Origin: Hyphomicrobiales bacterium
Lineage (GTDB): Bacteria > Pseudomonadota > Alphaproteobacteria > Rhizobiales > Rhizobiaceae
Direction of reading: 5' to 3'
Length of the DNA: 64,000 bases
NCBI GenBank assembly: GCA_900468285.1
Contig: UBTF01000009.1
Location: forward strand, 1 to 64,000
In this document: positions 39,148-48,560 of the stretch, piece by piece
How the letters are laid out: every line of letters begins with the position of its first letter
Numbering within the stretch: position 1 is the stretch's first letter
Position numbers and translations under genes: made by a program
The notes under the pieces: model-generated
What the model was told of the DNA's origin: nothing
The model's database searches: none
What the model saw: the letters and a program-made list of their open reading frames with translations, nothing else

Positions 39148-41865
39148 TCACGCACTCCGCTTGCGCAAGGCCACAAGCGCCATGACAATGAAGCCGATGC
39201 CAAAGCCCGAAAGCATCAAGAGATTGGTCCAGAGTTCAGCAAATCCAAGCCCTTTGGTGATGATGCCGACGCTGATGGGCTGATACCATGCCGAGGGAAA
39301 GACGAGCCCCATCAGGCGTCCACCACCCGACAGGGATGACACGGGGACCAGCAGGCCGGAGAAGTTGACAGCGGGGATCATCGCAATGATGGACGTCGCG
39401 AAGATCGCCGCCACCTGACTGCGCACGAAGCTTGAGACGACCAGACCGAACCCGGTTGCGGCAAACACATAGACCAGCGAAGACAGGACGAGCATGATAA
39501 GCGATCCCTTGATATGCACCTCGAAGATGAAACGGGTGATCAACAGCAGAAGAATGAAGCTGGCAAAGGAAATGGCGACATAGGGCAGTTGCTTGCCGAG
39601 CAGAAATTCGAGCCGCGTCACGGGAGTTGCCTGAAAATTGGCGATAGAGCCGGTTTCCTTCTCCTTCACGATGCCCAGCGCCGACATGATTGCCGGAATG
39701 AGAATGAGCACCAGAACAATCACGCTCGGCACAATGGCATTGGCGCTTTCAAAACTCTGGTTGTAGCGATAGCGGCTGCTGATCTGAACCACGGCTGAGG
39801 ACGTGTATTTGCCGGTGTGCCGGGCTTGCACGTCAGCGAGATAGCTGTTGACCAGCCCGGTGATATAGCCACGCGCTGTTTCGGCACGAAACGGCATTGC
39901 TGCATCAAGCCAGACCGAAACCTCCGGCGTCGTGTTTCTTTCGAGATCCCGGCCAAAATCCGGCGGTATCTCGACCGCCACGCTCAGGCTTCCGTCCTGC
40001 AGTCGCTCCTGCAATTCCCGGGAGGAGGTAATCGGCGCACGTTCCGTGAAATATCGGGAGCCCTGGAGACTTTCGATCAATTGCCGGCTTTCCGCAGACT
40101 GGTCCTGATCGTAAACGGCAAATGGCAGATGTTCCACGTCGAAGGAAACACCATATCCGAAGGTCAGAAGAAGGATGGCAGGTCCCAGGAGGGCGAAGAC
40201 CAGACGGGCGCGATCCCGCAGAACCTCCAGCATTTCTCGCCGCGCGTAAGCCCAGAGCCTTCCGGGTGCAAAACTGCCCAACGGTGCAGGCTGCTGCTCG
40301 TGCTCGATTGTCTCTGTTGTATCCTTGATACTGTCGGCCCCCATGCCCGCTTCGGTAAGAACATCGATGAAGGTTTCTTCAAGGCTGTCCTTTTGCCGCT
40401 GCCTGCACAACGCCTCGGGTTGGCCAACGGCCAGAACCCGTCCCTGATGCATCAGCGAGATCCGGTCGCATCGAGCAGCTTCATTCATGAAGTGGGTGGA
40501 GAGAAAGATCGTGACGCCATCGGTCCGCGACAGCGTCATCAGGGAACGCCAGAACGAGTCGCGTGCAACAGGATCGACACCCGAGGTCGGCTCATCCAGA
40601 ATGAGCACTTCCGGTTGGTGAATGACCGCCGCCGCCAATTGCAGTCTTTGGCGAATACCAAGAGGCAGGTCGTCCGGGCGCTTTTCCGCCACCTCGACGA
40701 GGTCGTACTCGTCCAGCATCTTGTCGACCCGAGGCCCAACCTCCTGCTGGGGCAAATCGTAAAGCTGCGCGTGGAGCGTCAGGTTTTGCCGGACCGTCAA
40801 TTCGCCATAGAGCGAAAAGGCTTGCGACATATAGCCAATGCGTTTTCGCGTTTCCATGTCGCTTGCCAGAAGCGGCTGGCCGAATAATTTGGCCACACCT
40901 TCACTGGCAGGCAAAAGGCCCGTCAGCATTTTCATGGTCGTGCTCTTGCCGCTGCCATTCGATCCGAGGAAGCCGAAAATTTCGCCTTTTGGAATGCGAA
41001 AGCTGACATTGTCGACAGCCTTGAAATCACCGAAGCGGCGCGTGAGCCCTTCCGCTTCAATGGCAGGCGGCCCATCGGCAACTACGCGCGCAGGCAGGGC
41101 GACCAGCGGCTCCGATTTCTGCGCAACTGGCATCAATTCGGCGAAGGCCTCATCCAGGGTGGATTTGCCAGCCAGCTTCTTTATCTCATCGGGGCTTCCC
41201 GTACCCAAAATCCGGCCGGCGTGAAGCGCAGCGAGCGAGTCAAAGCCCTCTGCCTCCTCCATGTAGGCGGTAGCGACGATCACGCTCATGCGCGGCCGCC
41301 GGGCGCGGATACGCTCGATCAACTGCCAGAACTGACGGCGCGACAGGGGATCGATGCCGGTGGTCGGCTCATCCAGAATGAGAAGATCGGGATCATGCAG
41401 CAGGGAGGCGCAAATGCCGAGCTTCTGCTTCATCCCGCCGGACAGCTTACCCGCCGGGCGGTCGCGGTAGGGCGCCAGTCCGGTGACGAGAAGCAGGTCG
41501 TCCATGCGTGCGCGGCGCTGCTCGTGGTCCTGCCCGAAAAGCCTGCCGAAAAAATCGAGATTTTCGGCCACGCTCAAGGTCGGATAGAGATTGCGCCCCA
41601 ACCCTTGCGGCATATAGGCCAGACGGGCGCAAACGGTGCGGCGATGGCTGGAACCGGCCATATCGCCATCGAGCACCTCGACCTTGCCCTGCTGGATACG
41701 CGTCACGCCCGCTATGATGCCCAGAAGTGTGGACTTCCCGACGCCATCAGGGCCAATCAGACCCACCATGCAGCCTGCCGGAATATCCAGATCGATCCCA
41801 TCAAGGGCCGTCACCTCACCATAGCGGTGTGTAACGGATTGGAAGCGTGCGACAAAGTCTGTCAT
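39148..41865 (-). CDS. RbbA/YhiH-like ABC exporter: two ATPase domains fused to a permease
   Basis: 905 residues with three parts. ABC domain 1 (about 5-230) has Walker A GPDGVGKST, signature LSGGMKQKLG and Walker B LLILDEPTTG. ABC domain 2 (about 265-490) has GSNGSGKST and LILDEPTSGVDP, but its signature is LPLGIRQRLQLA rather than LSGGQ. An ABC-2 permease follows (about 530-905), with KEKETGSIANFQATPVTRLEF and six hydrophobic segments. This is the layout of RbbA/YhiH proteins, one of which was reported to act on ribosomes, but the operon with an HlyD adaptor and a second permease favours export. It overlaps the adaptor gene by four bases. Confidence 0.9.
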   Translation of the reverse strand: MTDFVARFQSVTHRYGEVTALDGIDLDIPAGCMVGLIGPDGVGKSTLLGIIAGVTRIQQGKVEVLDGDMAGSSHRRTVCARLAYMPQGLGRNLYPTLSVAENLDFFGRLFGQDHEQRRARMDDLLLVTGLAPYRDRPAGKLSGGMKQKLGICASLLHDPDLLILDEPTTGIDPLSRRQFWQLIERIRARRPRMSVIVATAYMEEAEGFDSLAALHAGRILGTGSPDEIKKLAGKSTLDEAFAELMPVAQKSEPLVALPARVVADGPPAIEAEGLTRRFGDFKAVDNVSFRIPKGEIFGFLGSNGSGKSTTMKMLTGLLPASEGVAKLFGQPLLASDMETRKRIGYMSQAFSLYGELTVRQNLTLHAQLYDLPQQEVGPRVDKMLDEYDLVEVAEKRPDDLPLGIRQRLQLAAAVIHQPEVLILDEPTSGVDPVARDSFWRSLMTLSRTDGVTIFLSTHFMNEAARCDRISLMHQGRVLAVGQPEALCRQRQKDSLEETFIDVLTEAGMGADSIKDTTETIEHEQQPAPLGSFAPGRLWAYARREMLEVLRDRARLVFALLGPAILLLTFGYGVSFDVEHLPFAVYDQDQSAESRQLIESLQGSRYFTERAPITSSRELQERLQDGSLSVAVEIPPDFGRDLERNTTPEVSVWLDAAMPFRAETARGYITGLVNSYLADVQARHTGKYTSSAVVQISSRYRYNQSFESANAIVPSVIVLVLILIPAIMSALGIVKEKETGSIANFQATPVTRLEFLLGKQLPYVAISFASFILLLLITRFIFEVHIKGSLIMLVLSSLVYVFAATGFGLVVSSFVRSQVAAIFATSIIAMIPAVNFSGLLVPVSSLSGGGRLMGLVFPSAWYQPISVGIITKGLGFAELWTNLLMLSGFGIGFIVMALVALRKRSA

Positions 41866-42890
41866 TGCGGCAGCTTTGCCTGCAATTCGCCAGGCCAGAC
41901 GGTTGCCGGATTGGTGCGCACATAGCCTATGCCGCGAATACCGGTCTTGATCCGGCTTTCATAGTCCTTCAACAGCTCGGGCGCGATCTTGAGCTTGACG
42001 CGGAACATCAGCTTTTCGCGCTCGTCGGCGGTCTCCACGGTCTTAGGCGTGAACTGCGCTTCCGAAGCAACGAAGGAGACGGTGGCCGGGATGACATATT
42101 GCGGGACGGGATCGAGAATGATGCGGGCATCGTCGCCAATGGCCAGTTGTCCCGCAGCCTTTGCCGGAACGAAAATGGTCATTGTCACATCGGTCAGGTC
42201 GAGCATCGTGGCAATCGGTGCGCCTGCGGATACCACTTCGCCCTTCTGCACCAGCTTGTATTCGATGCGTCCGCGTGTGGGCGCCTTGAGAACGGAATCG
42301 TCGATCTGGGACTGGATTCGCGCCACTTCGGCCTGCGCCGCTTCAGACGCTGCCGCCGCATCGGCGCGACTGGCAATGGCCGATTTCAGCGCGGCTTCGG
42401 CAACCCGCAACTGGCTTTCGCGGGTATCGCGCTGCTGAAGCGTGCCGCTGCCCTTTTCGCTCATGGTCTTTGCGCGCTCATATTCCTGCCTGGCAAGCGC
42501 AAGTTCGCTTTGCCGCTGGGCAATGGTCGCATCGGCTTCGACCTCATTGGTCAGGCTCTGGCGCACCTTCGCCTTGTCGCCGGCCAGTTCCGCATCGAGA
42601 TCGGCCGTATCCATACGCGCCAGCACCGTGCCTGCCTCGACGCTCTTGCCCTCTTCAACGAAGATTTCCGCCACACGACCACCAAGCTTGGCCGCAACAA
42701 GAATCTGCTGAGCCTCTATCCGTCCGTTAGATGTGGCAATATCGGGCGAGATCTTCTGACCCGCCAATCGGCTCCACAGGGCCTCGAAGCGGCTCTTCAG
42801 CGCCTTGTCATTGTCAGCTGCCGCGCTCGGCTGAGCAAGAGCCACTGCAAGCATGGCCGTGACCAGAAGGTGTTTCTGCATCTTGATCAA
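41862..42890 (-). CDS. HlyD-family periplasmic adaptor subunit
   Basis: A 342-residue membrane-fusion protein. Signal sequence KHLLVTAMLAVALAQPSAAA, then the lipoyl half-motif GRIEAQQILVAAKLGGRVAEIFVEEGKSVEAGTVLARMD, a coiled-coil hairpin (about residues 100-200) and the second half KAPTRGRIEYKLVQKGEVVSAGAPI. Such adaptors bridge an inner-membrane exporter to a TolC-type channel, which is not encoded here. The start is TTG at 42890, with GGAG seven bases before; the ATG at 42881 is too far from that site. First gene of the operon, 74 bases downstream of the inverted repeat at 42965. Confidence 0.9.
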   Translation of the reverse strand: MIKMQKHLLVTAMLAVALAQPSAAADNDKALKSRFEALWSRLAGQKISPDIATSNGRIEAQQILVAAKLGGRVAEIFVEEGKSVEAGTVLARMDTADLDAELAGDKAKVRQSLTNEVEADATIAQRQSELALARQEYERAKTMSEKGSGTLQQRDTRESQLRVAEAALKSAIASRADAAAASEAAQAEVARIQSQIDDSVLKAPTRGRIEYKLVQKGEVVSAGAPIATMLDLTDVTMTIFVPAKAAGQLAIGDDARIILDPVPQYVIPATVSFVASEAQFTPKTVETADEREKLMFRVKLKIAPELLKDYESRIKTGIRGIGYVRTNPATVWPGELQAKLPQ

Positions 42891-42964
42891 AGCAAATCTC
42901 CGATTGGGTTAAATCGTTGCGAGAATGGACGATGCGCAAACATGTCGCAGTTTCGCTGAGCTCG

Positions 42965-42982
42965 CTTTGACATGTGTCAAAG
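42965..42982. promoter_or_regulatory. Operator-like inverted repeat upstream of the export operon
   Basis: CTTTGACA-TG-TGTCAAAG: perfect 8-base arms with a 2-base spacer. The minus-strand arm contains TTGACA, a perfect -35, so a bound repressor would block it. Homologous operons are often run by TetR-type regulators, which prefer such sites; none is encoded here. Confidence 0.5.
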
Positions 42983-43042
42983 TGACGATGATGACGGAGC
43001 GACACTTTCCGCTTAGAGCGTCTCTCCAACTGATAAGGAAGG

Positions 43043-43867
43043 CTAGTGGCCGGAACTGTCCCGGGCGCGCATCCGCTTTTCAATGCGCCTTAACAGCAGG
43101 GACAGGCCAATCGTCAGGAAGAGGTAGATATAGGCCACGATGGAATAGGTCTCAAAAAAGCGAAAACTTCCGGCGGCGTAAATCTTGCCCGCCTGACTGA
43201 TGTCGGCAACGCCGAGAACCGAGACGAGCGAACTGTCCTTGACGATGGCGACAAAATCATTGGAAAGCGGCGGAAAGATCACCTTGATCGCCTGCGGCAG
43301 CACGATGAGGCGAAAGCGCTGAAAGCGATTGAGGCCGAGCGATTTGGCAGCCTCGGTCTGCCCCTTGTCGATGGACTGGATGCCTGCACGAAAAACTTCG
43401 GCAACGAAGGCTGAATATCCGATGCTGAGCGCAATGATAGCCCGCCACATCAAGGAAACATCCCGCACCAGCAGCGGTTCTGCCCAGCCTGCCTGCACCA
43501 GCGGTGCGATGAGCGCATTATAGAGCGTCACAAAGCCGGGCGCGCCCACAAATGCGATGTAGAACAGCAGGATCAGGACGGGAATGCCGCGAATGACCTC
43601 GATATAGAATCGGGACATCTGCCGCAGGATGATGCTATCCGCCATGCCCGCCAGCGCAATCAGCAGGCCCAGCAGGGAGGCCAGCGCAAAGCTGACGATG
43701 GTGACGAAGATGGTGATACCGATGCCGTTGGCGACGGTCTCGAACACCTGCCGGTAGACGTTGTTGACGGCAATGAGAATGGCCAGCGCCAGCGCAATCA
43801 GGCCAAGCGCCACCAGCCACCAGGGATAATCATCCGTCTTGCTGCCCGGCGATGTCTGCAGTCCCAT
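43043..43867 (-). CDS. Amino-acid ABC transporter permease
   Basis: A 274-residue His/Glu/Gln/Arg-type inner-membrane permease. It has about five to six hydrophobic segments, with VANGIGITIFVTIVSFALASLLG opening the core. The family region FYIEVIRGIPVLILLFYI and the ATPase-contact EAA loop EAAKSLGLNRFQRFRLIVLPQAI are clear. It lies 18 bases after the binding-protein gene, on the same strand. No ATP-binding gene accompanies the pair, so it must share one encoded elsewhere. Substrate unknown. Confidence 0.9.
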   Translation of the reverse strand: MGLQTSPGSKTDDYPWWLVALGLIALALAILIAVNNVYRQVFETVANGIGITIFVTIVSFALASLLGLLIALAGMADSIILRQMSRFYIEVIRGIPVLILLFYIAFVGAPGFVTLYNALIAPLVQAGWAEPLLVRDVSLMWRAIIALSIGYSAFVAEVFRAGIQSIDKGQTEAAKSLGLNRFQRFRLIVLPQAIKVIFPPLSNDFVAIVKDSSLVSVLGVADISQAGKIYAAGSFRFFETYSIVAYIYLFLTIGLSLLLRRIEKRMRARDSSGH

Positions 43868-43885
43868 AATATCAGGTCCTGACGC

Positions 43886-44686
43886 TTACTGGCCCATCTT
43901 GTAGGTGACGAACCATTTCTGGTTCAGCGCGTCCATCGTGCCATCGGCCTTCATGGCGGCAATGGCTGCATTGATTGGCGGGATCAGGTCCGAGCCTTTG
44001 GGAAAAACGAAGCCGAAATCTTCAGCACCCATCGGCTCACCAATGATTTTCAGCCCTCCATTGGAGGCTTCCACATAGGCTTTTCCGGCAAAGCTGTCGC
44101 TCAGCACCAGATCGACGTCACCGGTCTTGAGGGCCTGCATGGTTGCCCCAAAGGTTTCCATCAGCTTGATGCGCGGGTTCTGCTCATTGCCATCGAGCAC
44201 TTCATAGACGGAGGTGTAAAACGGGCTGGTGCCCGGCTGCGCGCCGATAAGGCCCTTTTCAAATGCTTTGAAGCTCTTGGCATCGGTAAAGCGGGTTTCA
44301 TCGCCACGCACCAGCATCACCTGTTGCGAGCGCATATAGGGATCGGAAAAGTCCACCTTTTCCTTGCGCTCTTCCTTGATGGTAATTCCGGTCATGCCGA
44401 AGTCATACTGCCGGTCCGACACCGCCTGCAGCATCGCATCCCAGGAGGCGTTCTGATACTCGACCTTGAAGTTCAGCCGCTTGGCCATTTCGTTGACGGC
44501 ATCATATTCCCAGCCGATTGCCGTGCCCGAGGAAGGGTCAACAAATTGCAGTGGCGGATAGGCATTCTCGGTAACCACGACCACCTTGCGCCACTTGAGA
44601 TCCGGCAGATCGGCGGCTGAGGTCAACGCAGGCGACAGGGTCGCGGCGGCAAAGGCGATGGCAACGAAAAATGAGCGTCGGAACAA
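43886..44686 (-). CDS. Amino-acid ABC transporter substrate-binding protein
   Basis: A 266-residue periplasmic binding protein (SBP_bac_3 type). Signal peptide [23 protein letters not shown]; the mature protein opens [20 protein letters not shown], with the ligand-site segments [21 protein letters not shown] and [24 protein letters not shown]. The start is taken as TTG at 44686, because GGAG lies eight bases before it (minus-strand equivalent of 44695-44698); the ATG at 44758 would add a non-signal-like extension. It is first in the pair with the permease. The specific amino acid cannot be read from sequence. Confidence 0.9.
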   Translation of the reverse strand: MFRRSFFVAIAFAAATLSPALTSAADLPDLKWRKVVVVTENAYPPLQFVDPSSGTAIGWEYDAVNEMAKRLNFKVEYQNASWDAMLQAVSDRQYDFGMTGITIKEERKEKVDFSDPYMRSQQVMLVRGDETRFTDAKSFKAFEKGLIGAQPGTSPFYTSVYEVLDGNEQNPRIKLMETFGATMQALKTGDVDLVLSDSFAGKAYVEASNGGLKIIGEPMGAEDFGFVFPKGSDLIPPINAAIAAMKADGTMDALNQKWFVTYKMGQ

Positions 44687-44835
44687 TATGGCTTCTCCTG
44701 CTGACAATGGCAGAAAATGACATGGTTTGGCAGAGCCGGGCAAGGTATCGCCTACCAAAAGACAGGGGATTTTGGGCTATGACTATCCGCAGCCATCGTC
44801 GCTGACCTGCCTGCGCGGCAACCGGCGGGCAAAGA

Positions 44836-44861
44836 AAAAGGCGGCCCGAAGACCGCCTTTT
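44836..44861 (-). terminator. Terminator of rplS
   Basis: AAAAGGCGG/CCGCCTTTT, 9-bp perfect stem with an 8-base loop; on the minus strand a T-rich tail (TTTTTCTTT) follows. It lies 23 bases after the rplS stop. Confidence 0.8.
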
Positions 44862-44883
44862 CAAAAAATCCCGAAGCGAAAGC

Positions 44884-45429
44884 TTATTCAGCTGCGCCTT
44901 CAGCAGCCTTTGCTGCTGCAGCTTCTTCGGCTGCCTTGGCTTCAGCGGCTTCTGCTGCTGCCTTTTCGGCGGCCAAAGCCTGTGCTGCTGCAACCTTTTC
45001 AGCTTCGATGCGTGCCTTTTCTTCGGCAGCGGCCTGACGCTCAGCGTCGTTGAGCTTGCGAGCGCGAACGCCGGTGTCTTCAACGATACGAGCGGACTTG
45101 CCGCGACGGTCGCGCAGGTAGTAGAGCTTCGCGCGGCGAACCTTACCGCGGCGAACGATCTCAACGCCTTCAACCAGCGGCGAGTAAACCGGGAATACGC
45201 GCTCTACGCCTTCGCCGTAGGAAATCTTGCGAACGGTGAAGCTCTCGTTGATGCCACCGCCGGAACGGGCGATTACAACGCCTTCGTAAGCCTGTACGCG
45301 GGTACGGTTACCTTCCGTAACGCGCACGTTGACGCGAACGGTGTCACCCGGGGAAAATTCAGGAAGCGTACGCTTTGCTTCGATCTTGGCAGCCTGTTCG
45401 GCTTCCAGCTGTGCGATAATGTTGGTCAT
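44884..45429 (-). CDS. rplS: 50S ribosomal protein L19 with Ala/Glu-rich C-terminal extension
   Basis: 181 residues. The first 115 or so are ordinary L19 ([35 protein letters not shown], then [19 protein letters not shown]), which sits at the 30S-50S interface. The last 60 residues are extra, almost only Ala, Glu and Lys ([19 protein letters not shown]), predicted to be a charged helix. GAGGT precedes the ATG at 45429. In many bacteria rplS directly follows trmD; here a plus-strand transporter gene and about 1 kb separate them, so rplS needs its own promoter. Its own terminator is present. Confidence 0.97.
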   Translation of the reverse strand: MTNIIAQLEAEQAAKIEAKRTLPEFSPGDTVRVNVRVTEGNRTRVQAYEGVVIARSGGGINESFTVRKISYGEGVERVFPVYSPLVEGVEIVRRGKVRRAKLYYLRDRRGKSARIVEDTGVRARKLNDAERQAAAEEKARIEAEKVAAAQALAAEKAAAEAAEAKAAEEAAAAKAAEGAAE

Positions 45430-45701
45430 GTTAACCTCTGATTTCTTCTGAAACAGCCAGAGCGCTCAACTGTCATCCCTTGAAACCAAGTCTCGGGACC
45501 ATGCCTTGCGGCAGGAGCGGGTTCGCCATTCTTTGCTTGCGGTTAAAGGGGTAAACCCCAGTTCCACGCGGGCCATTACAGCAAGATGACGCATTTGTCA
45601 TCCCTCTTGTGACATTATTTTGTCGGTCGTCGCCGGATTGTCGCCACTGCTGTCAACGGCTATGCACTGTCCAGGCGCCGCAAGACGCGCCGGGAGGGGC
45701 C

Positions 45702-46448
45702 ATGTCATTCTTCATTATTTCGCTGCTCTTTGCGAGCGGTTTTCTGTCCGGTGCGGTCAATGCCATCGCGGGCGGCGGCACATTTCTCACCTTCGGGGCC
45801 ATGACGGTGGCGGGTATCGCGCCGATTTCGGCCAATGCCACCTCTTCTATCGTACAGTTTCCCGGCTATGTCACATCCGTCATCGCCTACTGGCCGGAAA
45901 TCCGCACCCATTGGAAAGGGGCAGTGTTCCTTGCACTGCTCTCCATCGCCGGATCGACGGCTGGGGCGTTCCTGCTGCTGTCGCTGGACAATCCCGCCTT
46001 CCGCCAGCTCGTTCCATGGCTGCTGCTTGCCGCAACGCTGCTTTTCGCCGCCGGTCCGTGGCTGCGCCCGCGTACAAGCGCCGAGCGTTCCCCCGGCAAT
46101 GCCGCAAGCCTCATCGGCCAATTCCTCACCTCCATCTATGGTGGCTTCTTCGGGGCTGGCATGGGCATCATGATGCTCGCCGTGCTTGGGCTGACAGCTG
46201 GCGGCACCTATCACCATCTCAACGCGCTGAAAAACCTGCTGGCGGTCGTTATCGCCGCCGTTGCCATCGTTGTCTTCGTCGGGGGCGGTGTCGTGACGTG
46301 GCCTGCCGCTCTGATCATGATCCCGGCATCGGCCATTGGCGGCTATAGCGGCGTCTATATCGCCCGCCGCGTGCCGCAATGGATTGTCCGCGCGCTCGTC
46401 ATTTCCGTGGGGCTGCTGCTGTCGGCCTATTATTTCGTCTCGGGCTGA
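45702..46448 (+). CDS. TSUP family transporter (sulfite exporter TauE/SafE-like)
   Basis: A 248-residue inner-membrane protein with about eight hydrophobic segments. The duplicated TSUP signature is seen as [18 protein letters not shown] near the N terminus and [21 protein letters not shown] in the middle. The family moves sulfite, sulfoacetate, taurine-derived or other small organic anions; the substrate is not deducible. The ATG at 45702 follows GGGAGGGG; the open frame to 45609 adds non-membrane sequence. It is inserted between trmD and rplS on the opposite strand, and its end overlaps trmD by 19 bases. Confidence 0.88.
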   Translation: MSFFIISLLFASGFLSGAVNAIAGGGTFLTFGAMTVAGIAPISANATSSIVQFPGYVTSVIAYWPEIRTHWKGAVFLALLSIAGSTAGAFLLLSLDNPAFRQLVPWLLLAATLLFAAGPWLRPRTSAERSPGNAASLIGQFLTSIYGGFFGAGMGIMMLAVLGLTAGGTYHHLNALKNLLAVVIAAVAIVVFVGGGVVTWPAALIMIPASAIGGYSGVYIARRVPQWIVRALVISVGLLLSAYYFVSG

Positions 46449-47131
46449 GCCGCTTTCTGCAGAAGGTCGGGGCGGCGCTCCCTGGTCAAAGCCAGCGCCT
46501 GCTCGTGCCGCCAGGCGTCAATGGCCTTGTGGTTGCCTGAGGTGAGGACGGCGGGAATGTCGCGGTCTTCCCACACCTGCGGGCGTGTGTAGTGCGGATG
46601 TTCCAGCAGCCCGCCCTCAAAGCTTTCATGCACGCCTGAGAGATCGTTGCCCATCACGCCGGGGAGAATGCGCACGACGGCATCCAGCAGCGTCAGTGCT
46701 GCCGGTTCTCCGCCGGAAAGAATATAGTCGCCGATGCAAACCTCTTCGAGACCGCGTGCATCGATCACCCGCTGGTCCACGCCCTCGAAACGGCCGCAAA
46801 TGATGACCACGCCGTCGCCCTCGGCCAGTTGCCGCACGCGTTCCTGCGTCAAAGGTTTGCCACGCGGGCTCATCAACAGGCGAGGACGGGTATCGTCCGT
46901 CGAGACTGAATCGATGGCAGCTGCGAGAACATCGGGCTTCAGCACCATGCCAGCGCCGCCACCGGCTGGCGTATCATCCACGCTGCGATGCTTGTCGAGC
47001 GCGAAATCCCTGATCTGTACCGGCTCGATTACCCATTGGCCGCGCTCAAGCGCCTTGCCCGCCAGCGAATATCCGAGATGACCCGGAAACATATCCGGGT
47101 ACAGCGTCAACACCGTCGCCTTGAATGCCAT
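46430..47131 (-). CDS. trmD: tRNA (guanine-N1)-methyltransferase TrmD
   Basis: A 233-residue SPOUT methyltransferase that makes m1G37 in tRNAs reading CNN codons and so prevents +1 frameshifts. The trefoil-knot AdoMet region is [12 protein letters not shown] to [30 protein letters not shown], and [36 protein letters not shown] is the C-terminal signature. It lies one base after rimM on the same strand and ends convergently with the TSUP gene. Confidence 0.97.
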   Translation of the reverse strand: MAFKATVLTLYPDMFPGHLGYSLAGKALERGQWVIEPVQIRDFALDKHRSVDDTPAGGGAGMVLKPDVLAAAIDSVSTDDTRPRLLMSPRGKPLTQERVRQLAEGDGVVIICGRFEGVDQRVIDARGLEEVCIGDYILSGGEPAALTLLDAVVRILPGVMGNDLSGVHESFEGGLLEHPHYTRPQVWEDRDIPAVLTSGNHKAIDAWRHEQALALTRERRPDLLQKAAQPETK

Positions 47132-47132
47132 C

Positions 47133-47705
47133 TTACTGCTTCTTGCCGAAAATCGGGTGATCCGGATCGTCCTTGCCGTCTTCGGGATTATCGATCAGAC
47201 CGGCAGCGAACGGATCGATCAGGATTTTTCCACCTTCCAGATCGATTTCAAGCACCGCTGCTTCGGAAAAGGGAATGAGCGCCGGGCGACGCCCTGCACC
47301 CTTCAATTCGAGAAGATCGCCAGCACCGAAATCGTGCACGGCAGTCACAGAACCGTAGCTCTTGCCTTCCGCATCAACCGCTTCCAGCCCTTCGAGATCG
47401 GTATAATAGAATTCATCTTCGTCGAGATCGTCATCCGGCAGGTTGTCGCGGTCGATGAAAAGCTCAATCCCGTTCAGGCTTTCTGCGGCATTGCGATCAT
47501 TGATGCCACGAAAGCGGACGATGACGACGTTCTTGCCTTCACGAACCTCAAGGATTTCAAAAACACGACCGTCAGCGGCGACGAGGTTTCCGTAATCGCC
47601 GAGCGCCGTTGGATCCTCGGTATAGGAGCTCACCCGCACCTCGCCACGCAGACCCTGCGCCGCGCCAATCTTGGCCATGAGAATGGGATTTTCGAGCTTT
47701 GCCAT
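47133..47705 (-). CDS. rimM: Ribosome maturation factor RimM
   Basis: A 190-residue 30S assembly factor. The N-terminal beta-barrel begins [30 protein letters not shown]; the PRC-barrel half follows ([21 protein letters not shown], then [26 protein letters not shown]). It binds S19 during head maturation. The ATG at 47705 gives the family start; the open frame to 47771 runs into the terminator region and is rejected. Gap of one base to trmD. Confidence 0.95.
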   Translation of the reverse strand: MAKLENPILMAKIGAAQGLRGEVRVSSYTEDPTALGDYGNLVAADGRVFEILEVREGKNVVIVRFRGINDRNAAESLNGIELFIDRDNLPDDDLDEDEFYYTDLEGLEAVDAEGKSYGSVTAVHDFGAGDLLELKGAGRRPALIPFSEAAVLEIDLEGGKILIDPFAAGLIDNPEDGKDDPDHPIFGKKQ

Positions 47706-47771
47706 AGGTGGTCCGTCTTCTGGTTGTCGTGTCGGGAATTTTTTACGACAAATTACTGCCGAAAGAAACAT

Positions 47772-47805
47772 AAACGGGTGGCGCGGAAATCCACGCCACC
47801 CGTTT
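47772..47805 (-). terminator. Hairpin terminator or attenuator between rpsP and rimM
   Basis: AAACGGGTGGCG/CGCCACCCGTTT, a 12-bp perfect stem with a 10-base loop; on the minus strand TTTATGTTTC follows. It sits inside the rpsP-rimM-trmD operon, so partial termination would raise rpsP output relative to the enzymes. Confidence 0.75.
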
Positions 47806-47825
47806 TGTCAGAATGCGAACCGGAA

Positions 47826-48203
47826 TTATTCGGCAGCAGAAGCTTCAGCAGCAGCGGCAGCAGCGTCGTCAGCCTTCTGCTTCTTCTCGGCGATACGCTC
47901 GAGAGCCTTCTTGCCTGGCTTTGCCTTTTCAGGGTTGCTGCGTGCGTCGCGCGTTGCGATGCCAGCTTCTGCGAGGAAGCGCAGAACGCGGTCTGTTGGC
48001 TGTGCGCCCTTTGCAATCCATTCCTTGACGAGGTCGCCATTGATCTGGATGCGGTCGGCATTGTCCTTGGCAAGCATCGGGTTCCAGGAACCCAGCTTCT
48101 CGAGGAAACGGCCGTCGCGTGGCGAACGGGCGTCAGCAACGACGATCTGGTAGTACGGGCGCTTCTTGGAACCACCGCGTGCGAGACGAATTTTCAGTGC
48201 CAT
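47826..48203 (-). CDS. rpsP: 30S ribosomal protein S16
   Basis: A 125-residue S16: [42 protein letters not shown] is a textbook start, and [32 protein letters not shown] ends the core. About 40 further residues form a Lys/Ala/Glu tail ([18 protein letters not shown]), as in other alphaproteobacteria. AAGGAG lies 8 bases before the ATG. It follows the chorismate mutase gene by 31 bases and is followed by a strong hairpin. Confidence 0.97.
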   Translation of the reverse strand: MALKIRLARGGSKKRPYYQIVVADARSPRDGRFLEKLGSWNPMLAKDNADRIQINGDLVKEWIAKGAQPTDRVLRFLAEAGIATRDARSNPEKAKPGKKALERIAEKKQKADDAAAAAAEASAAE

Positions 48204-48234
48204 GTCATATACTCCTTAGGATGACTTCCCGTCG

Positions 48235-48552
48235 TCAGACGGACTTTTCTGTGCCGTTGTGTTCAGCGGCGATTGCTTCATGATGCCGGATGACTTCCTT
48301 GATGATGAAGTTCAAGAACTTCTCGGCAAAATCCGGGTCCAGATTGGCGTCCTTTGCCAGGCGGCGCAGGCGTTCGATCTGAAATTCTTCGCGCGCCGGA
48401 TCCGCCGGCGGCAATTCGTAGGTGGCCTTGAGGATGCCAACAGCCTTGGTGCGCTGAAACCGTTCCGCCAGCATGTGCACCAGCGCCGCATCGATATTGT
48501 CGATGGACTGGCGATACTGCGACAGCTGCGCCTTTACGTCTTCACTGGTCAT
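48235..48552 (-). CDS. Chorismate mutase, AroQ type
   Basis: A 105-residue all-helical chorismate mutase, converting chorismate to prephenate for Phe/Tyr synthesis. It shows YRQSIDNIDAALVHMLAERFQRTKAVGILKA with the family Arg and Lys residues, and the middle DPAREEFQIERLRRLAKDANLDP. The length fits a stand-alone domain. The ATG at 48552 follows GAGGG, and the ffh stop is eight bases upstream, so it is the second gene of the ffh-rpsP operon. A family member working on a related substrate is possible. Confidence 0.9.
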   Translation of the reverse strand: MTSEDVKAQLSQYRQSIDNIDAALVHMLAERFQRTKAVGILKATYELPPADPAREEFQIERLRRLAKDANLDPDFAEKFLNFIIKEVIRHHEAIAAEHNGTEKSV

Positions 48553-48560
48553 GGCCGCCC

